From positions 28,169,492 to 28,233,491 of the forward strand of contig NC_135998.1 of NCBI RefSeq assembly GCF_048128805.1: a DNA stretch of 64,000 nt. Reading direction: 5' to 3'. This DNA is from Centroberyx gerrardi (taxonomy: Eukaryota > Chordata > Actinopteri > Beryciformes > Berycidae). Within the stretch, counting starts at the first letter, position 1. The number at the start of each line of letters is the position of its first letter. The translations under genes and the position numbers were made by a program. The notes under the pieces were generated by a model. That model worked only from the letters and a program-made list of their open reading frames with translations. It made no database searches and was not told the DNA's origin. Positions 11,665 through 24,205 of this stretch are shown here, one piece after another.

Positions 11665-12984
11665 TTGAACAGTTGAGTGACTGCTTACATAATCCACCAC
11701 TTGTAAACAAAACAGCAGAGACACTGGCCAGTCCAACTTTCTGAACCGCAGCTTCATTTCCTCTGATCCAAAAGGAAGTTTTAAGCACTCCATTCCTATT
11801 TCAACCACTTTTAGATATAAATTGTCACTTCAAATATTGATATATGACAACAGACATCTCTGTCCTGGGTGCATCACTGTGCTGCGGGTCATTTCTTTTA
11901 AAAGAATGATCCCAATCTATTTTCATGAGACCCAAACAATTCCCTTACTGCAATTTAAGAACTGATACACTGATTGATTTTTACTTATTGTGACACTGTA
12001 TCATATCAGAAATAACATATCTTACACCTGCAATCCTTTGCAGTTTGCATTCCACATGGTGATAATACAAAATGAAACATGAACGGCACAGATTACACAG
12101 CAGGATTAGTTCAGGCATAATATACACATAGGTATAAATGGTTTATCAAATACAGATTAATCCTGCTTCTGGGGGTGGAAATAATCGCCACCGAGGTGAT
12201 GTAATCCACACATAATCCAGTTGTAGTTTATCTGGGCAAATCCAAATTCTAGGAATTATGATTGAGTGATTATTTATGTTGATCATTTGCTATGGATACA
12301 AACTTCAGATATGGACACTGTAATAAAAAAAAAAAAGCTTGGTACCTACAGCTACTCTTTCTGGTCTCAACATGAATCAGGAATCAGGAGATACAATGCA
12401 AGCAATTTTGTACCTGTTGCATCTATAAGGTATAGGTGTATCAGACCTTTTGGTTAATCAAGGGTATCTAAAACACTATTAAATGTGACCATATGTATTT
12501 ATTGTAGACCCTGATGTGTACCTCATATTGTGCTTGATACACTAAATATATTGAACAAGTATATTTATTGCCTGTATTCTGGATTTGGCTCTTCTTACTG
12601 TGATTTCTATAGCTTTCAAGTTCAGTGCAAAGAGCGATCATAAAAAGTGAGTCTTTGTTTTCTCATTAGAGGTGAGAAGCTAGAGGAATACATTGTGTGT
12701 GTAGGTAACAGAGAGAGAGAAGGGATTTACTCTTTATGCCCTCTGGACCTTTGCATTCCTCCTCTCTATATGCAACTATAGCTTACAGCCCTACCGCACC
12801 AACACATGGGGGAAAATGCCTTTGTCAGGGCTTTCCATTGATTGTAAACTGCTTACAGGCAGGCCAGAGGGGCCAGTGGTGTTTCTAGGCTATGCGATGA
12901 CCCGGTGGCTTTGGCGCGGGCCGACTGTGATGACGAGAGGCTTTCTATTGTGCTGTGAGCCTCTACGTTTGGCCTTTGCCAGAG

Positions 12985-12991
12985 TATAAAA
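12985..12991 (+). promoter_or_regulatory. crybb1 TATA box
   Basis: TATAAAA in the context AGAGTATAAAAGCTTGG. The predicted non-coding exon 1 runs from about 13015 to the donor CTCAG|GTAAGG at 13065/13066. The ATG is in exon 2 (13398 onward), as in other CRYBB genes. Confidence 0.8.
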
Positions 12992-13418
12992 GCTTGGGCG
13001 CAGCGTTGGAGGGACCAGCACGAGCCAGCCTCCCTCACACGCCACTGCAAGCTGTACTAACTCAGGTAAGGACACACAGACACTGACACACACACCAGAC
13101 CATCCATTAGTAGCGCAGGGACCAGCACACATCCATCCAGAGCCAGGGCCCACTCCCTGCCCGCCACGCCCAGGCAAAACCACCCTCCGCCCGGGGGAAA
13201 AGGCCCAAAATGAGCATCCCATATAAACAGTAGGCTTGTGGGATGTCTGCTTTAGTCCAAATCCCCAACACCTTTTAGATATAGATCCTGTATACATGCA
13301 AAAACAGACCTACCTATCACCCCGAAGTGAGAGTGTTGCTGCCACGACGTAATCCTGTCACTTCAACTTGCACCCCCTTCCTCTGTCCCTCACCTAGACT
13401 CTCCTGAAGCCCCTCACC

Positions 13419-15484
13419 ATGTCTCAGACTGCCAAGTCCGCCTCCAGCCAGGGCACTGATGCCAAGGACAAGGGAGCCCCTGCCCCCGCTGCCACCAGCA
13501 AGGCCACCAGCAAGACCGGAGAGCCTGGCATGGGATCCTTCAGAGTGAGTCACACCCAAATTAGATCCTCCTCATGACCAACACTCCTTTCTGCAGTATC
13601 TCTATATTTTGTTTTATTTACACGCAGAGTTTCATGCAAGTTGCTGGGATCAGTTCAGTTTCATTTAAATCAATTCAAGAAGTGGATTTTCTTCAAAATT
13701 TGAGAACTGGAAGTCTTTTACTATAGGGCATAACAAAGAATGAAGTCTAGCATTATTATGTGAATTTGCAGTTTCAATTTACATTTTGAATTGAGTGAAT
13801 TTAACGTGAACTGACTCAACCCTGTTGCTCAGCTCCTAGTAATGGACAGAACTCATAGGGTCATATTGCAGTAATTGTGTTTTTAGACAATTTCACTTCA
13901 TGTAGTTGGCACTGCAGCTGAAGCCAAGAAACCTTTTCCATCTGGTTCCATAGAAAATCTATGATTAGGATAACACATAGAAGACAGATGACGGATTACT
14001 CCATAACTACTGAAGGATACATTAAGACATATAGATGATAGCTTGTTGCTCTGCCCTTGAAGATTACCCTGTTGGTTTAACTCATCCCTTCTGATGTCAC
14101 TTCTGTGCAGATCATGCTGTTCGACCAGGAGAACTTCCAGGGCAGGATGATGGAGATCCAGAATGAGTGTATGAACGTGTGTGACCGTGGCATGGATAGA
14201 GTGCGTAGTATCATTGTGGAGTGCGGCCCGTAAGTGGACACACACACAATCCTGATTGAACCCAACTACTGTCAGACAAACTCTCAAATCAAATACCTTT
14301 GTTGTAATCACATTATCTCTCCTCTAATCCTTCTCTCCCATCCTCTCTCCCCCCCCTGTGCCCCCCCTGTGCCTGGCGGCCCCACCTCTCCAGCTTTGTT
14401 GCCTTTGAGCAGACTAACTTCCGTGGGGAGATGTTCATCCTGGAGAAGGGAGAGTATCCTCGCTGGGATACCTGGAGCAACTCCTACCGCAGCGACTGCC
14501 TCATGTCCCTCAGGCCCATCCGCATGGTACGACCGAAAATGGAAAAAAAAAAACAGGAATATGACAAATTATTCACATCCCAGCTTGGAAACTAACCCTT
14601 ACCCTTCTTGCTTTCTCCCCTTTCCCCATGCCCCCTCTCCTCCCTGCAGGACAGCTTGGAGCACAAGATCTGCCTGTTTGAGCTCTCCGACTTCAAGGGC
14701 AACAAGATGGAGATCCAGGAGGATGACGTGCCCACCCTCTGGGCGCATGGCTTCACCGACAGAGTGGGCAGCGTGAGGGTGCCAGGAGGAGTGTGAGTAC
14801 ACACACATGCACATGAATACAGAGGAGGAGCAAGAGTTCGGCCTATGTTGTTAAGTTATATGGCAAATTGAAAGGGCTGATAGGCAGTTTGACAAACAGA
14901 AAAAGCCTGGGAGCAAATCTACCCTCATTTCCCATGTGCAACTGACAAAAATGAAGGTTCTGCACCATAAATATTGTTGTAGACAAGCTTTAGAGGAGGC
15001 CACAGGCCTAGTGCTCCACTACAATGTAGTGCTTCATAGAAAGTAGGATGATATGTCATCACAAGGCTTAAAGCTGACTCTGTGGTGTTTTGTTTGTTGA
15101 CAAATCTGTATTTTTAGCTTTAGAATTTTCTTATTCTCACAATGAGATACACATCTACTCATACTAGGCTATACAGAAATTCCATTGAGAGAAATAAGTC
15201 AAATCCCTACAGTGATACCATAGGTGATAAAAAGTACAATAAGGTCACTATAAAATGTAATGTTTTTCCTCAGCATAACCCTTGTCCTCTCCCCTGTGTC
15301 TCTCAGGTGGGTGGGTTACCAGTACCCTGGATACAGAGGCTACCAGTACCTGTTCGAGTGCGGTGACTACAGACACTACAACGAGTTCTGCGCCTTCCAG
15401 CCCCAGATCCAGTCCATGCGTCGTGTCAGGGACATGCAGTTCCACCAGAGAGGATGCTTCACCTTCACCGCTGCTAGCAAGTGA
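13419..15484 (+). CDS. crybb1: Beta-crystallin B1
   Basis: Coding exons 13419-13544, 14111-14229, 14394-14526, 14650-14792 and 15307-15484 (126, 119, 133, 143, 178 nt) join in frame to 232 aa. Residues 1-42 are the Ala/Pro/Lys-rich N-terminal arm typical of B1 (starts [12 protein letters not shown]). Four Greek-key motifs follow, one per exon, including the B1-like segments [20 protein letters not shown] and [15 protein letters not shown], then a C-terminal arm ending FTFTAASK. It is a lens fibre structural protein that partners acidic beta-crystallins such as the adjacent cryba4. It has 8 cysteines and 4 tryptophans; HYNEFCAF stands where human B1 has HWNEWGAF. Intron 2 holds a short AC run just after the exon 3 donor. 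Confidence 0.96.
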
Positions 15485-15661
15485 ATGACATCTGCTGGTC
15501 GTCTGGTGCAGTTGTAGCCAGCCCTCTCAGCTTTTTATTTCTCCAACCCCCCTTCTCTCCAACCCTTTCCCAACCTCCACCATCATCCCTCCATCCCAAA
15601 GGAAAGAAAGAAAGACAGCAATGTACCGGACAAACTTAACTGACTTTTTATGGTGCTAAGA

Positions 15662-15667
15662 AATAAA
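15662..15667 (+). other. crybb1 polyadenylation signal
   Basis: AATAAA lies 178 nt downstream of the crybb1 stop codon. Confidence 0.8.
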
Positions 15668-16611
15668 CATGTTTTGAAAAACGTGAACCTCACTGGCTTG
15701 ACTTGACTTTATTCACCCTATTGAAAAATCACTATGATAATTGAATAACATTCTTATATGGATTTTTAGGATTGGGCTGTGGTGCACAATTGTGAGTTTA
15801 TTGTGTAGGCCTACTTTATTGTATTTTTATATCCTATGGGAATATTACAGCGATTCATCGTTAGGGACTTTAGTAGGCATAAGTTAATGTTTGGTTAACC
15901 GCTTTCATATAAAATGATATTGCCTAGGTCGGAGGCAGGCAACTCCATAACCAGGGAGTAGGATTGTGTAATCGTGTTGGTTGTTATGAGCGGTTGTTTT
16001 CGATTCACATGCAATTTCATCACACTCTATCATTTTTGTATAATTTATTTTTATTACTCTCACCCCTCACCGCTTGTAGTGAATCCCGAAGAAAAGAATG
16101 CATAGCTAGCCTACTCTGAAAAACATAACAGTCACAGTCGAGTTTAGGTCACGTTGTGTTAAATGCGGCCGTATGCTGCCTTCACGTGTTCCTCGAAAGA
16201 TCCTGTTTCCGCGTTCGGAAATAGATTTTCAGAGCTACTTTCTGCTGCGGCATCAGAACGAACAGGAGAAAATGCACAATATGCTTGTAATTGACATGTT
16301 GTTTCGTTTATTTAAAAAAATGAAAAAGATTTTTTTCTTAGAATGCCGAAGATAACATATAATAATTACATATTATTTTTTTTACCATTAATTGGTAAAA
16401 ATGCTATTCACGCCTTAACGTCACATCTCGACAACTCAGGTATCATAGAAAATTCCCATTTTCTTAGACGTGTTGGGTATTCACTACTTTGTTGAATCGT
16501 TCATTTGCGCTCCACTCCAAAAATCAATAATTCCGACAGCACTTGAAGGCAGCACGGCATACCTCTTCACATATTCAGCTGGTTGCAAAAGCAAGCAGTG
16601 AAGAACCAGCG
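15668..16611. other. Spacer between crybb1 and acads, with acads 5' flank
   Basis: AT-rich DNA without a recognisable gene. Its right end must contain the acads promoter and 5' UTR. I see no TATA box, as expected of a housekeeping mitochondrial gene. Confidence 0.5.
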
Positions 16612-19600
16612 ATGGCTGCAATTTTCAAAGCAAGGAAAGGTTAGTACAGTTTAAAAAACAAACTAAAGGGGGTAAACTTTATACCTTTAACATTTATAAC
16701 TTTATACGACACGTTACTCGCCCTGGTGACCCGGTGTTAGCATTATATTAGCTGTGTGTAGATAGGCTACATACACCAGCTTAGTTAGCTTAGCTTAGCT
16801 TTCTAGGTAACAGTTGAAACACATTGGCGAGACTAGGATCTCCTACATTACCATCGCTTAATTGGCAATAGAAATCAAAACGCACGTCAGCTTTGACTAG
16901 CATGTTAGTGGCACAAAAAATATAATAACGTCAATGCTAACCGGGGGTTAAATAAGGACTATCAGTTTGGTTAGCCCAGATAGTATGGCGAGAACGCCAA
17001 ACTTCATTCAAAACTGTGTCAATGTGTCGTGGCCTTGCCTATCAGCAAATTACATACCTCGTAGAAAATGATTTGGGACTTGTTAACATTGATAATATCC
17101 CCTGGTAAACGCGGCATAATATCATTCACCAAGTGGCACTCAATAAAACCACAACTTTGAGACTGGTTCACACTGTACTGCCCTCCGCGGTGTATTTTGA
17201 TGGAAGAGCGTGGACGTTAACTAGCTTGCTGGTGATCTGTATATTACTGGCTTTAATAACCCGTTTTAATCGTATGACACGAAGCAGAATAAAAAAATAC
17301 TCCTATAAGTATTCTACAACTATTGCTGTTCCATTTAGGGTCTCCACTCAGACGTGTACTCGCAGTGGGACAAAGGTGAAGATGGAGGGGTAACCTTTCA
17401 CCTAAATTAAGCTGGCAACCAGCGTATGTCACTATTTTCCAGTGTTAATGTTAACAAAATGGACAATGTAACAGCAAAAGGTTTTGCTGTTTCTTATTTT
17501 GGAAATAAAGCTGTACCGAGTTATTTGTGTTGCAGCAGCGGAATGAAGAGGATAAAATGAGAATCGGGCATGTAATGCAACTAAAAGTAAAAAGTATAGA
17601 TATAGTAATTAAAGTAAACATATACAACACATCTATTTACGTAGCATGTTAAACAATAACATTTATAACAGCACTTCCATTTGCTTTAATTTCGTAATTC
17701 CGATATTTTCAACAGGAGCATCTGGCCCCATATCTAGGCAGCTGATAACTTACTATGGATGAAATTGAGGGTAAACCCAAACATAGTTTACATAAAATTA
17801 GATTTTACCGACCTTTCAGGCTAGCATAAATCTTCATAACGTAACTTAATTGTAGGCATCTTAATAGCTGGTATCAAACTGATAAGTTATAAAGAGAAAA
17901 GGCCCTTTAAGTGGGGGAAAAAGCATGGATTAATGCTTTTCTAAAAATGTAATTGATTTACCACTACATCACTGCTTGCAACTTGATCTTTGCAGATCTT
18001 TTGCCCACAAGCGCTTGTCTAATGACTAAAAATAATTTTAGTCATTCATTGAAGATTTGGCTGTTGATAGATATGGATAGTGAATGATTAACAAGTGAAG
18101 AGGATTTCTGTAATCTCTCTAGCTGGTAAAGGGATTTGTTTTATCGTTTCATCATTGTCCTCTTTCTGAACACTTGACAGATATTTTTTCCCTCTATGGA
18201 AAACTGTGTGTGTGTGTGTGTGCGTGCATACATGGGAGTGAATGTGGATGTCGATGTGTGTAGGTGTGTGTACGGCTGTATGTTTGTGCACCTGCATGCA
18301 TGTTATACACATGTGCAAGAGTGTATGTTTCTTTTTTTTTTACTGATTGGCAAGTAAAGTATTAATGTGGTTATGAATACCATCTGCTGATTTCTGTTAA
18401 TTTACAGTTGGTCCCTTAAGCTGTAGTGCCATTCTAGGCAGACTCAATACTCACAAACCAATACTTCCCTAGCCTCTGTAGGTTAGGTGGGGTCAACATG
18501 AGGTCCTCTGGTTCGTTGTTGGGCCCTGACTCAGGCTCTTACTGTCCATGTCCGTTATGTCTCCTCCTGTGTCTTCAAGGGGGAAACTGCTTATGCATCT
18601 TTCTGCATTATGTGATAATACAATACATTTTGGGCCACATATTGCTGCTATGTGGCTGGGGCTGGTGGGAGATGGTCACAGCTGACTGGTGCAGGGGTTG
18701 CGGATGATATTAAACAGTCCGATGGCCGCCGGCACAAAGGAACGCCTGAAGCGCTCCGTCTTGCAGCGTGGGAGGAGGAGCCTGTGGCTGAAGCTGCTCC
18801 TCATCAGCCTCAGCTCGTCCTAGAGAGGGTGAGAGGGGTTCTCCAGGATGGCATTGATCTTTCCCCTCATCCTCTTCTCCGCCACTGCCTCCAGACTGTC
18901 CAGTTCGTGTCCAACAACAGAGCTGGCCTTCCTCACCAGCTTGTTCAGTCTCTTTGTTTCCCCTGCCTGATGCCGCCTCCCCAGCACACCACAGCAAAGA
19001 CGAGCGCACTGGCTGCTACAGACTGGTAGAACATCTGCAGCAGCCTGTTGCATGTTGAAGGACCTGAGTCTCCTCAGGAAGTACAGCCTGCTCTGTCCTT
19101 TTCCTGTAGAGCCTCAGTGTTGTCCGACCAGTCCAGTTTGTAGTTGAGCTGCACTCCTAGGAACCGATAGGAATTCACCATCTCCACCTCCTCCCCCTGG
19201 ATGGTGACAGGGTTTGGGGGCTTCCTGCTCCTTCTGAAGTCCACCACCAGCTCCTTGGTCTTCGTGATGTTGAGCTGGAGGTGGTTGTTGTCGCACCAAC
19301 CTACAAAGCTCTCCACCAGCTCTCTGTATTCCTCCTCATTGTCCTCCGTGATGCGGCCGACAATGGAGGAGTCATCAGAAAACTTCTGTAGGTGGCACGA
19401 TCCAGAGTTGAAGCGGAAGTCTGATATAAGATCCAATATAAGAATAAGAGGCATTCAGACGAGTGTGTGCAATTTGAAGAAAGATTTGTATGCCGATGAT
19501 GTGGGTTTTTTTGTGTCTCTGTACCTGTGCATACTTGGCTAATAGACAATTTAAGTTTATTTTTGGGTTATAAAATTAACTTTGGAAAGCTTGTACCCAG

Positions 19601-19809
19601 TTCCACTGTGGGGTATTCAAAACTTTCTCTTCGTTGTCTCTCCATCAGCCCTCGGCTTGTGTCTTAGCGGCTGTCGAAGTCTGACCCAGCTAGCAGAGTT
19701 ACCAGAGATGCATCAGATGCTGAGACAGACCTGCAGAGATTATGCAGACAGAGAACTAACTCCTATTGCTGGTAAACTAGACAAGGAGCATTCTTACCCT
19801 GCCAAACAG

Positions 19810-19840
<31 letters not shown>

Positions 19841-20585
19841 GCAGCACAGTGTGACACTCAAATACTGGCTTGCGACTAGTTTTGCATAAAGACCCAAATT
19901 TGATCCCATCCAACTAGTGTGTTAAATACAAAAATATTAACCAAGGAAACGGGTTATGAGGAAAATTAATTTAGAAAAATGGGCCAAAATGTTATGATGA
20001 TATGATGTGGCAGTTATTTCTTCAAATAGACTTGAAAGCTCAGATACCATACTGCATCATCCACTTCTACCAGGGAATCATCATATCAAATACAATTGGA
20101 GGTTCACAAGGCTCCTGAAATAAAGGCTAAATTTGGCTTGTGCAGTGACCAAACTAATATCAATTTCTGTGATAGCCACATGTTTCTAATGTGCTCTTGT
20201 GTTTTCCAGGTTCAGGAGCTGGGTGCCATGGGTGTGATGGCCATGGAAGTACCAGAGGAGCTCGGGGGAGCTGGGATGGACTATCTGGCGTACAGTCTGG
20301 CTGTGGAGGAAATAAGCAGAGGCTGCGCCAGCACTGGAGTGGTGGTCTCGGTTAACAATGTGCGTACTTTGCTAGACTCTTTCTCACCATAGATGACTTC
20401 GCATGAATACGATATTCTGACATTGATTGTGTGTGTTTGCCTGTATTTGTCTATATGATTCTGTTCTTTAGTCTCTGTACATCGGACCAATATTGAAGTT
20501 TGGTACGGAAGAACAAAAAAAACAGTGGATCACTCCCTTTACCACGGGAGAGAAAGTGGGCTGTTTTGCACTCAGTGAGCCAGGT

Positions 20586-20636
<51 letters not shown>

Positions 20637-22883
20637 CTCTCACTCATGCACACACATGCAACTTATTGTTACTTCACCTGCCATTCAAGGATATGAAGTA
20701 GGAAGAGACATTATTATAAAGGCATGATTGCTGGTAAGATAGTAAATAAAGCTAGGGATGGACAGCAATAATGCTTTGTTCATTTTGATGCCAATCCCAA
20801 TACTTGTCAATTAACTTATTGATCATTTTAAAATCTTGGAATACAATATCCTAATGTATTCCCGGTAGAAAAGCCACTAAAAAGGATGGATTACAAAACA
20901 GCACTCGGTTCCATTCCTAAATGTCCTTTTATTCATTTTTTTCTTGTTGATATGCATGTGTATGTGTCTTCTATTTATTAAGGTAAGCTATTGGCCCAGC
21001 TGTCTTGTGGCATTTTGACTGATTGACAGTAATCAATGGTTAAGCTATGGCTCTAATGTTTCCACTGCACAATCTATTGCAAGTGCTGTCCTTATTAGTT
21101 TTACTGAAGCTTTTAGTTTTTAGTCTTTCTGTCTCCCCCTGACCTTTCCTGTCTCTTTTCACCATCAGTCATCCAGTAAAGGCAAAATGCCCAAAAAGAT
21201 TTAATCTAATAAAAACAGTGACATTAGAGGCAAGTGGATTTGTTTGTCCCCCCCCCCCCCCCCCCAATGATTCTGCAAAGACTCAGGTAGCTGAATGGTA
21301 AATGATCTCATTTCCAGTCTGAAATCTTGGCTCCTGGCACCAACTCATGTCTGCGTGCTGCCTGTGGGACCAACACATGGTTGTACATAACCTACACCAA
21401 GAGGCTCTGCAGGTTACAATGCCCAGAACCCCATATGCAGGCCCATGACAACGCCCCAACAAATTGAAACTGGCTTCGAGTTTCCAAATCCCATTCTGAA
21501 CTAAAATGAACCGCCATTTTAATCCCAGGTAATGGCAGTGATGCGGGTGCAGCCTCCACCGTGGCACGTCAGGAGGGAGATGAGTGGGTGCTGAATGGAA
21601 CCAAAGCCTGGATCACCAACAGCTGGGACGCCTCTGCCACCGTTGTGTTTGCCACCACCGACAAGACACTCAAACACAAGGCATGACGCAGCACATTTCA
21701 ATTATATTACGCACAGATCTACGAGATAAAAGAGAGGATTGTTTTATTTAGCGGTACTATTGTAATAACGGTGATTCTCCCTCATCTTTGTCCTTTATCT
21801 TTCACTCTTTTCCTGCCCCGCCTTTGTTTTCCGTGTCTGTAGGGCATCAGTGCATTCCTTGTCCCCATGCCGCACCCGGGTCTCTCACTGGGGAAGAAGG
21901 AAGATAAGCTGGGCATCAGAGCCTCGTCCACTGCCAACATCATCCTGGAGGACTGCAGGATACCACTTGGCAACATGCTGGGCCTTCGCGGTGCCGGATT
22001 CAAAATTGCCATGGTATTTTAGAGTGGTTTATTCACTATATTACACAGTTTGAAGTTTTTACTCTGAACCTACTGAGGCATCCTTGCAAAATACGCCTGT
22101 AAAAAGTCTCTAAGGCAGCATCTTTGTCCGGCTCACACAGCAAACCCTGGACAGTGGGCGTATAGGCATTGCAGGCCAGGCGCTCGGTATCGCTCAGGCC
22201 GCTCTGGACTGCGCTGCAGACTACGCACACAAACGCACCGCATTCGGAGCCCCCATTGGCAAGATGCAGGCCATACAGGTACGTGTGAGAACAACTACTA
22301 AAACCTACCTTCTAAAAATCCCAGTCAAGTAACAGCGAGTGGTTTTCACATTTTCACACGTGCTGTCTAGTTCAAACTGGCCGACATGGCTCTGGCAATC
22401 GAGAGCGCTCGTCTGCTTACCTGGAAGGCTGCACTTCTACGAGATTCCAAGAAACCCTTCACTAAGGTACACAGTCTCCAGTGATCAAACACGTTTCAAG
22501 TGTCTTGTATATAGTATAACAGGCTTCCTTACCCTCCGCTCTTCCTTCCTCTCCTGCAGGAAGCAGCCATGGCTAAACTAGCAGCATCTGAGGCCGCCAC
22601 ATACTGCTCACATCAGGTAAGAAACCAACTATATATATATATATATCATATATCACGAAATAGAGATACTCAATGAACCATTCCAACATCTTTCTTTTTA
22701 TTTTGCCCGTGTTCACTTTGGAACCGCAAGTCGATCCAAGTTCTGGGAGGAATGGGTTACGTGACGGACATGCCGGCGGAGAGGCACTACCGCGACGCTC
22801 GCATCACGGAGATCTACGAGGGCACCAGCGAAATCCAGAGACTGGTCATTGCCGGCCAGCTATTGAAGGAATACCAACCATAG
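16612..22883 (+). CDS. acads: Short-chain acyl-CoA dehydrogenase, mitochondrial
   Basis: Ten exons: 16612-16639, 19649-19809, 20210-20359, 20472-20583, 21529-21680, 21843-22013, 22141-22278, 22371-22466, 22560-22616 and 22731-22883. They join in frame to 405 aa (human, about 412). The FAD enzyme catalyses the first dehydrogenation of butyryl-CoA-length substrates in matrix beta-oxidation and passes electrons to ETF. The N-terminus (MAAIFKARK...) is basic and Arg/Ser-containing, consistent with a mitochondrial presequence. Both acyl-CoA dehydrogenase signatures are present: [13 protein letters not shown], and [20 protein letters not shown] near the C-terminus. The catalytic base is Glu385 in [10 protein letters not shown]. 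Intron 5 is GC-AG; introns 2 and 4 begin with CA repeats at the donor. Confidence 0.97.
16640..19648 (+). other. acads intron 1
   Basis: A 3-kb intron holding an antisense LINE remnant (18695-19455) and a short GT tract at 18205-18221. The rest is AT-rich and unannotated. Confidence 0.85.
18695..19455 (-). mobile_element. 5'-truncated non-LTR retrotransposon (LINE) remnant
   Basis: The minus strand encodes the C-terminal part of a reverse transcriptase. Recognisable segments are [20 protein letters not shown] (degenerate FADDT active-site region), [18 protein letters not shown] and [15 protein letters not shown] at 19100-19454. Further along, [20 protein letters not shown] is read in another frame, and a 3' tail reaches about 18695. 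The endonuclease and most of the RT are missing and the frame is broken at least twice. The motifs fit the fish L2/CR1/Rex group; I cannot assign the clade. It lies antisense to acads. Confidence 0.85.
19811..19839. repeat. (CA)n at the acads exon 2 donor
   Basis: About 14 CA units begin at the second intronic base (CAG|GTACACAC...). The remainder of intron 2 shows nothing else. Confidence 0.95.
20585..20633. repeat. (CA)n at the acads exon 4 donor
   Basis: About 24 CA units start directly after the donor GTAAA of intron 4. The transcribed strand is CA, the type of repeat bound by hnRNP L. Confidence 0.95.
21130..21204 (+). mobile_element. SINE 3'-tail fragment in acads intron 4
   Basis: A pyrimidine-rich stretch ends TAAAGGCAAAATGCCCAAAA, nearly matching the 3' end of the SINE-like repeat at 52485-52635. 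Only the tail is recognisable. A C-run of about 18 follows at 21249-21266. Confidence 0.6.
21681..21842 (+). other. acads: GC-AG intron 5 of acads
   Basis: Exon 5 ends CACAAG and the intron begins GCATGA; the acceptor is TCTGTAG|GGC. The frame and protein (...[13 protein letters not shown]...) fit only this junction, and no GT occurs close by. The exon side keeps the AAG that GC donors usually require, but positions +4 to +6 depart from the GCAAGT ideal. Confidence 0.85.
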
Positions 22884-23840
22884 ACACGCCATTACAATAC
22901 GGACCTAATCACAGATCTAGTATCGGATAACCTAACCCGAAGTTGTAACCTCATCCATAAAGATAATGAGGTTAGTGTGATCTAGCGCTGGATCGGTGTT
23001 AAGGTCCAGCTTTTATTCCCTCATCAACAGGAACATTCAGGACTGCGCCGTTCACAGGAGCCTCAGCCCATTGTGTGTGCCCATTGCCTCCGTTTCCTCT
23101 CGTTCCACGGGAACCCAGCCAAGATTTCGAAAACAATGCAAGCCACATCATCTCCAGAGATATTTCAGAGATCTTACATCATGGTTTAAGTACTCTTTAA
23201 TTTTGCCTCCACTGCCTTAGAAGATCTTGGCACCTCAGATATCGTCGCACTCTGCCAGATCAAGATCAAGAACAGATACTCAGCCTAGATGTTGTTAATC
23301 AAGGAAGATTTTTATCTGAAATCTGTTTTCTTACTCTTTAAAATAAGTTGCATTTTCTCTTACATGTGCATGAGAAAACAATGTTTCAACCGCCTTTTGA
23401 TTTTCTTTAATCAGCTCAGTGCTTCCCAAGCAATATTGAAATATTGATGTAAGAGGAGGCATGCCACTGGAGGGCAGTGGCGTACCTTTGTTTTTCTTGA
23501 TCCAGTTATGCTTGGGACAGATTCAACAGCAATATCCATCAATCACTAGACAGATACTGCATTGTTATCCTTATTACACACACTGTTCAGGACGTACACA
23601 GAGACCATACAGAATGTCGTACACTTCATTATAAATCTGCTTATTGTTGACTATGGTTTCAGTAATCTTGTTTTGTGCACTCACTTTGGGATTAATCCAG
23701 TAGATTTGTCAAAGACTGTAAGAGGCTGTGTAATGAAATGCATCTTCTTTATTTTGGTGCTGTATTCACAGCCCTCTATTGTGCCTCAATAACTGTTGTA
23801 CATATTTTATCATAATTTATGGTGTGCAAATTATAATAAA
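22884..23840 (+). other. acads: acads 3' UTR with polyadenylation signal
   Basis: No further coding sequence follows the stop. AATAAA at 23835-23840 would end a 3' UTR of about 970 nt. An earlier weak signal is not obvious. Confidence 0.65.
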
Positions 23841-24034
23841 AAATGCGATTGCACCTCTGTGTGGGTAACATTCAGAAATCAAATGTCAGCTTTACTGAAC
23901 AGTACGGTTCCTCACAAGTGCTTCTGATGGATATTACTCCAGTTTGAAACACCCAGAAATAAATGAACCTATCTGGTGGATATCTGAACATAAATGGATC
24001 TTCAGGGTGATCTTAAACTATTTGACATGTCAAG

Positions 24035-24205
24035 CTAATTTTAGGCTTGTGATGGGAAGGTTGCCTGTTCAAATCCTCACCGGCTTGGAATAAAGAAAAG
24101 AAAAGTGACTGAACAGTGCTGTCCCCTCCCTCAACAAATGCCGTCAAGGTGCCATTGAGCAAGGCACTGAACCCCAAATGGCTCCAGTAGAGCAGTGGGT
24201 GTGTG
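24035..24205 (+). mobile_element. tRNA-derived SINE
   Basis: The segment has a B-box-like GTTCAAATCCT at 24068-24078, followed by the block TTGAGCAAGGCACTGAACCC, which I know from memory as a common fish SINE body. The A box is poor, so the 5' end may be decayed or truncated. Ends are approximate. Confidence 0.7.

Larger units (their letters stand above)
10648..12984. other. Bidirectional spacer between cryba4 and crybb1
   Basis: About 2.3 kb separates the two divergent TATA boxes and should hold the regulatory sequence of both genes. It contains a long AT-rich trinucleotide block (11283-11560), a GT tract (11641-11664), and otherwise unique-looking AT-rich DNA. A TGATGACGAG motif at 12928-12937, just upstream of the crybb1 TATA box, resembles a half Maf-response element, a weak assignment. 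There is no coding gene. Confidence 0.6.

Noticed and set aside
11274-11744. Poly-Ile/Asn/Leu open frames
   Set aside because: Pure translation of trinucleotide and GT repeats.
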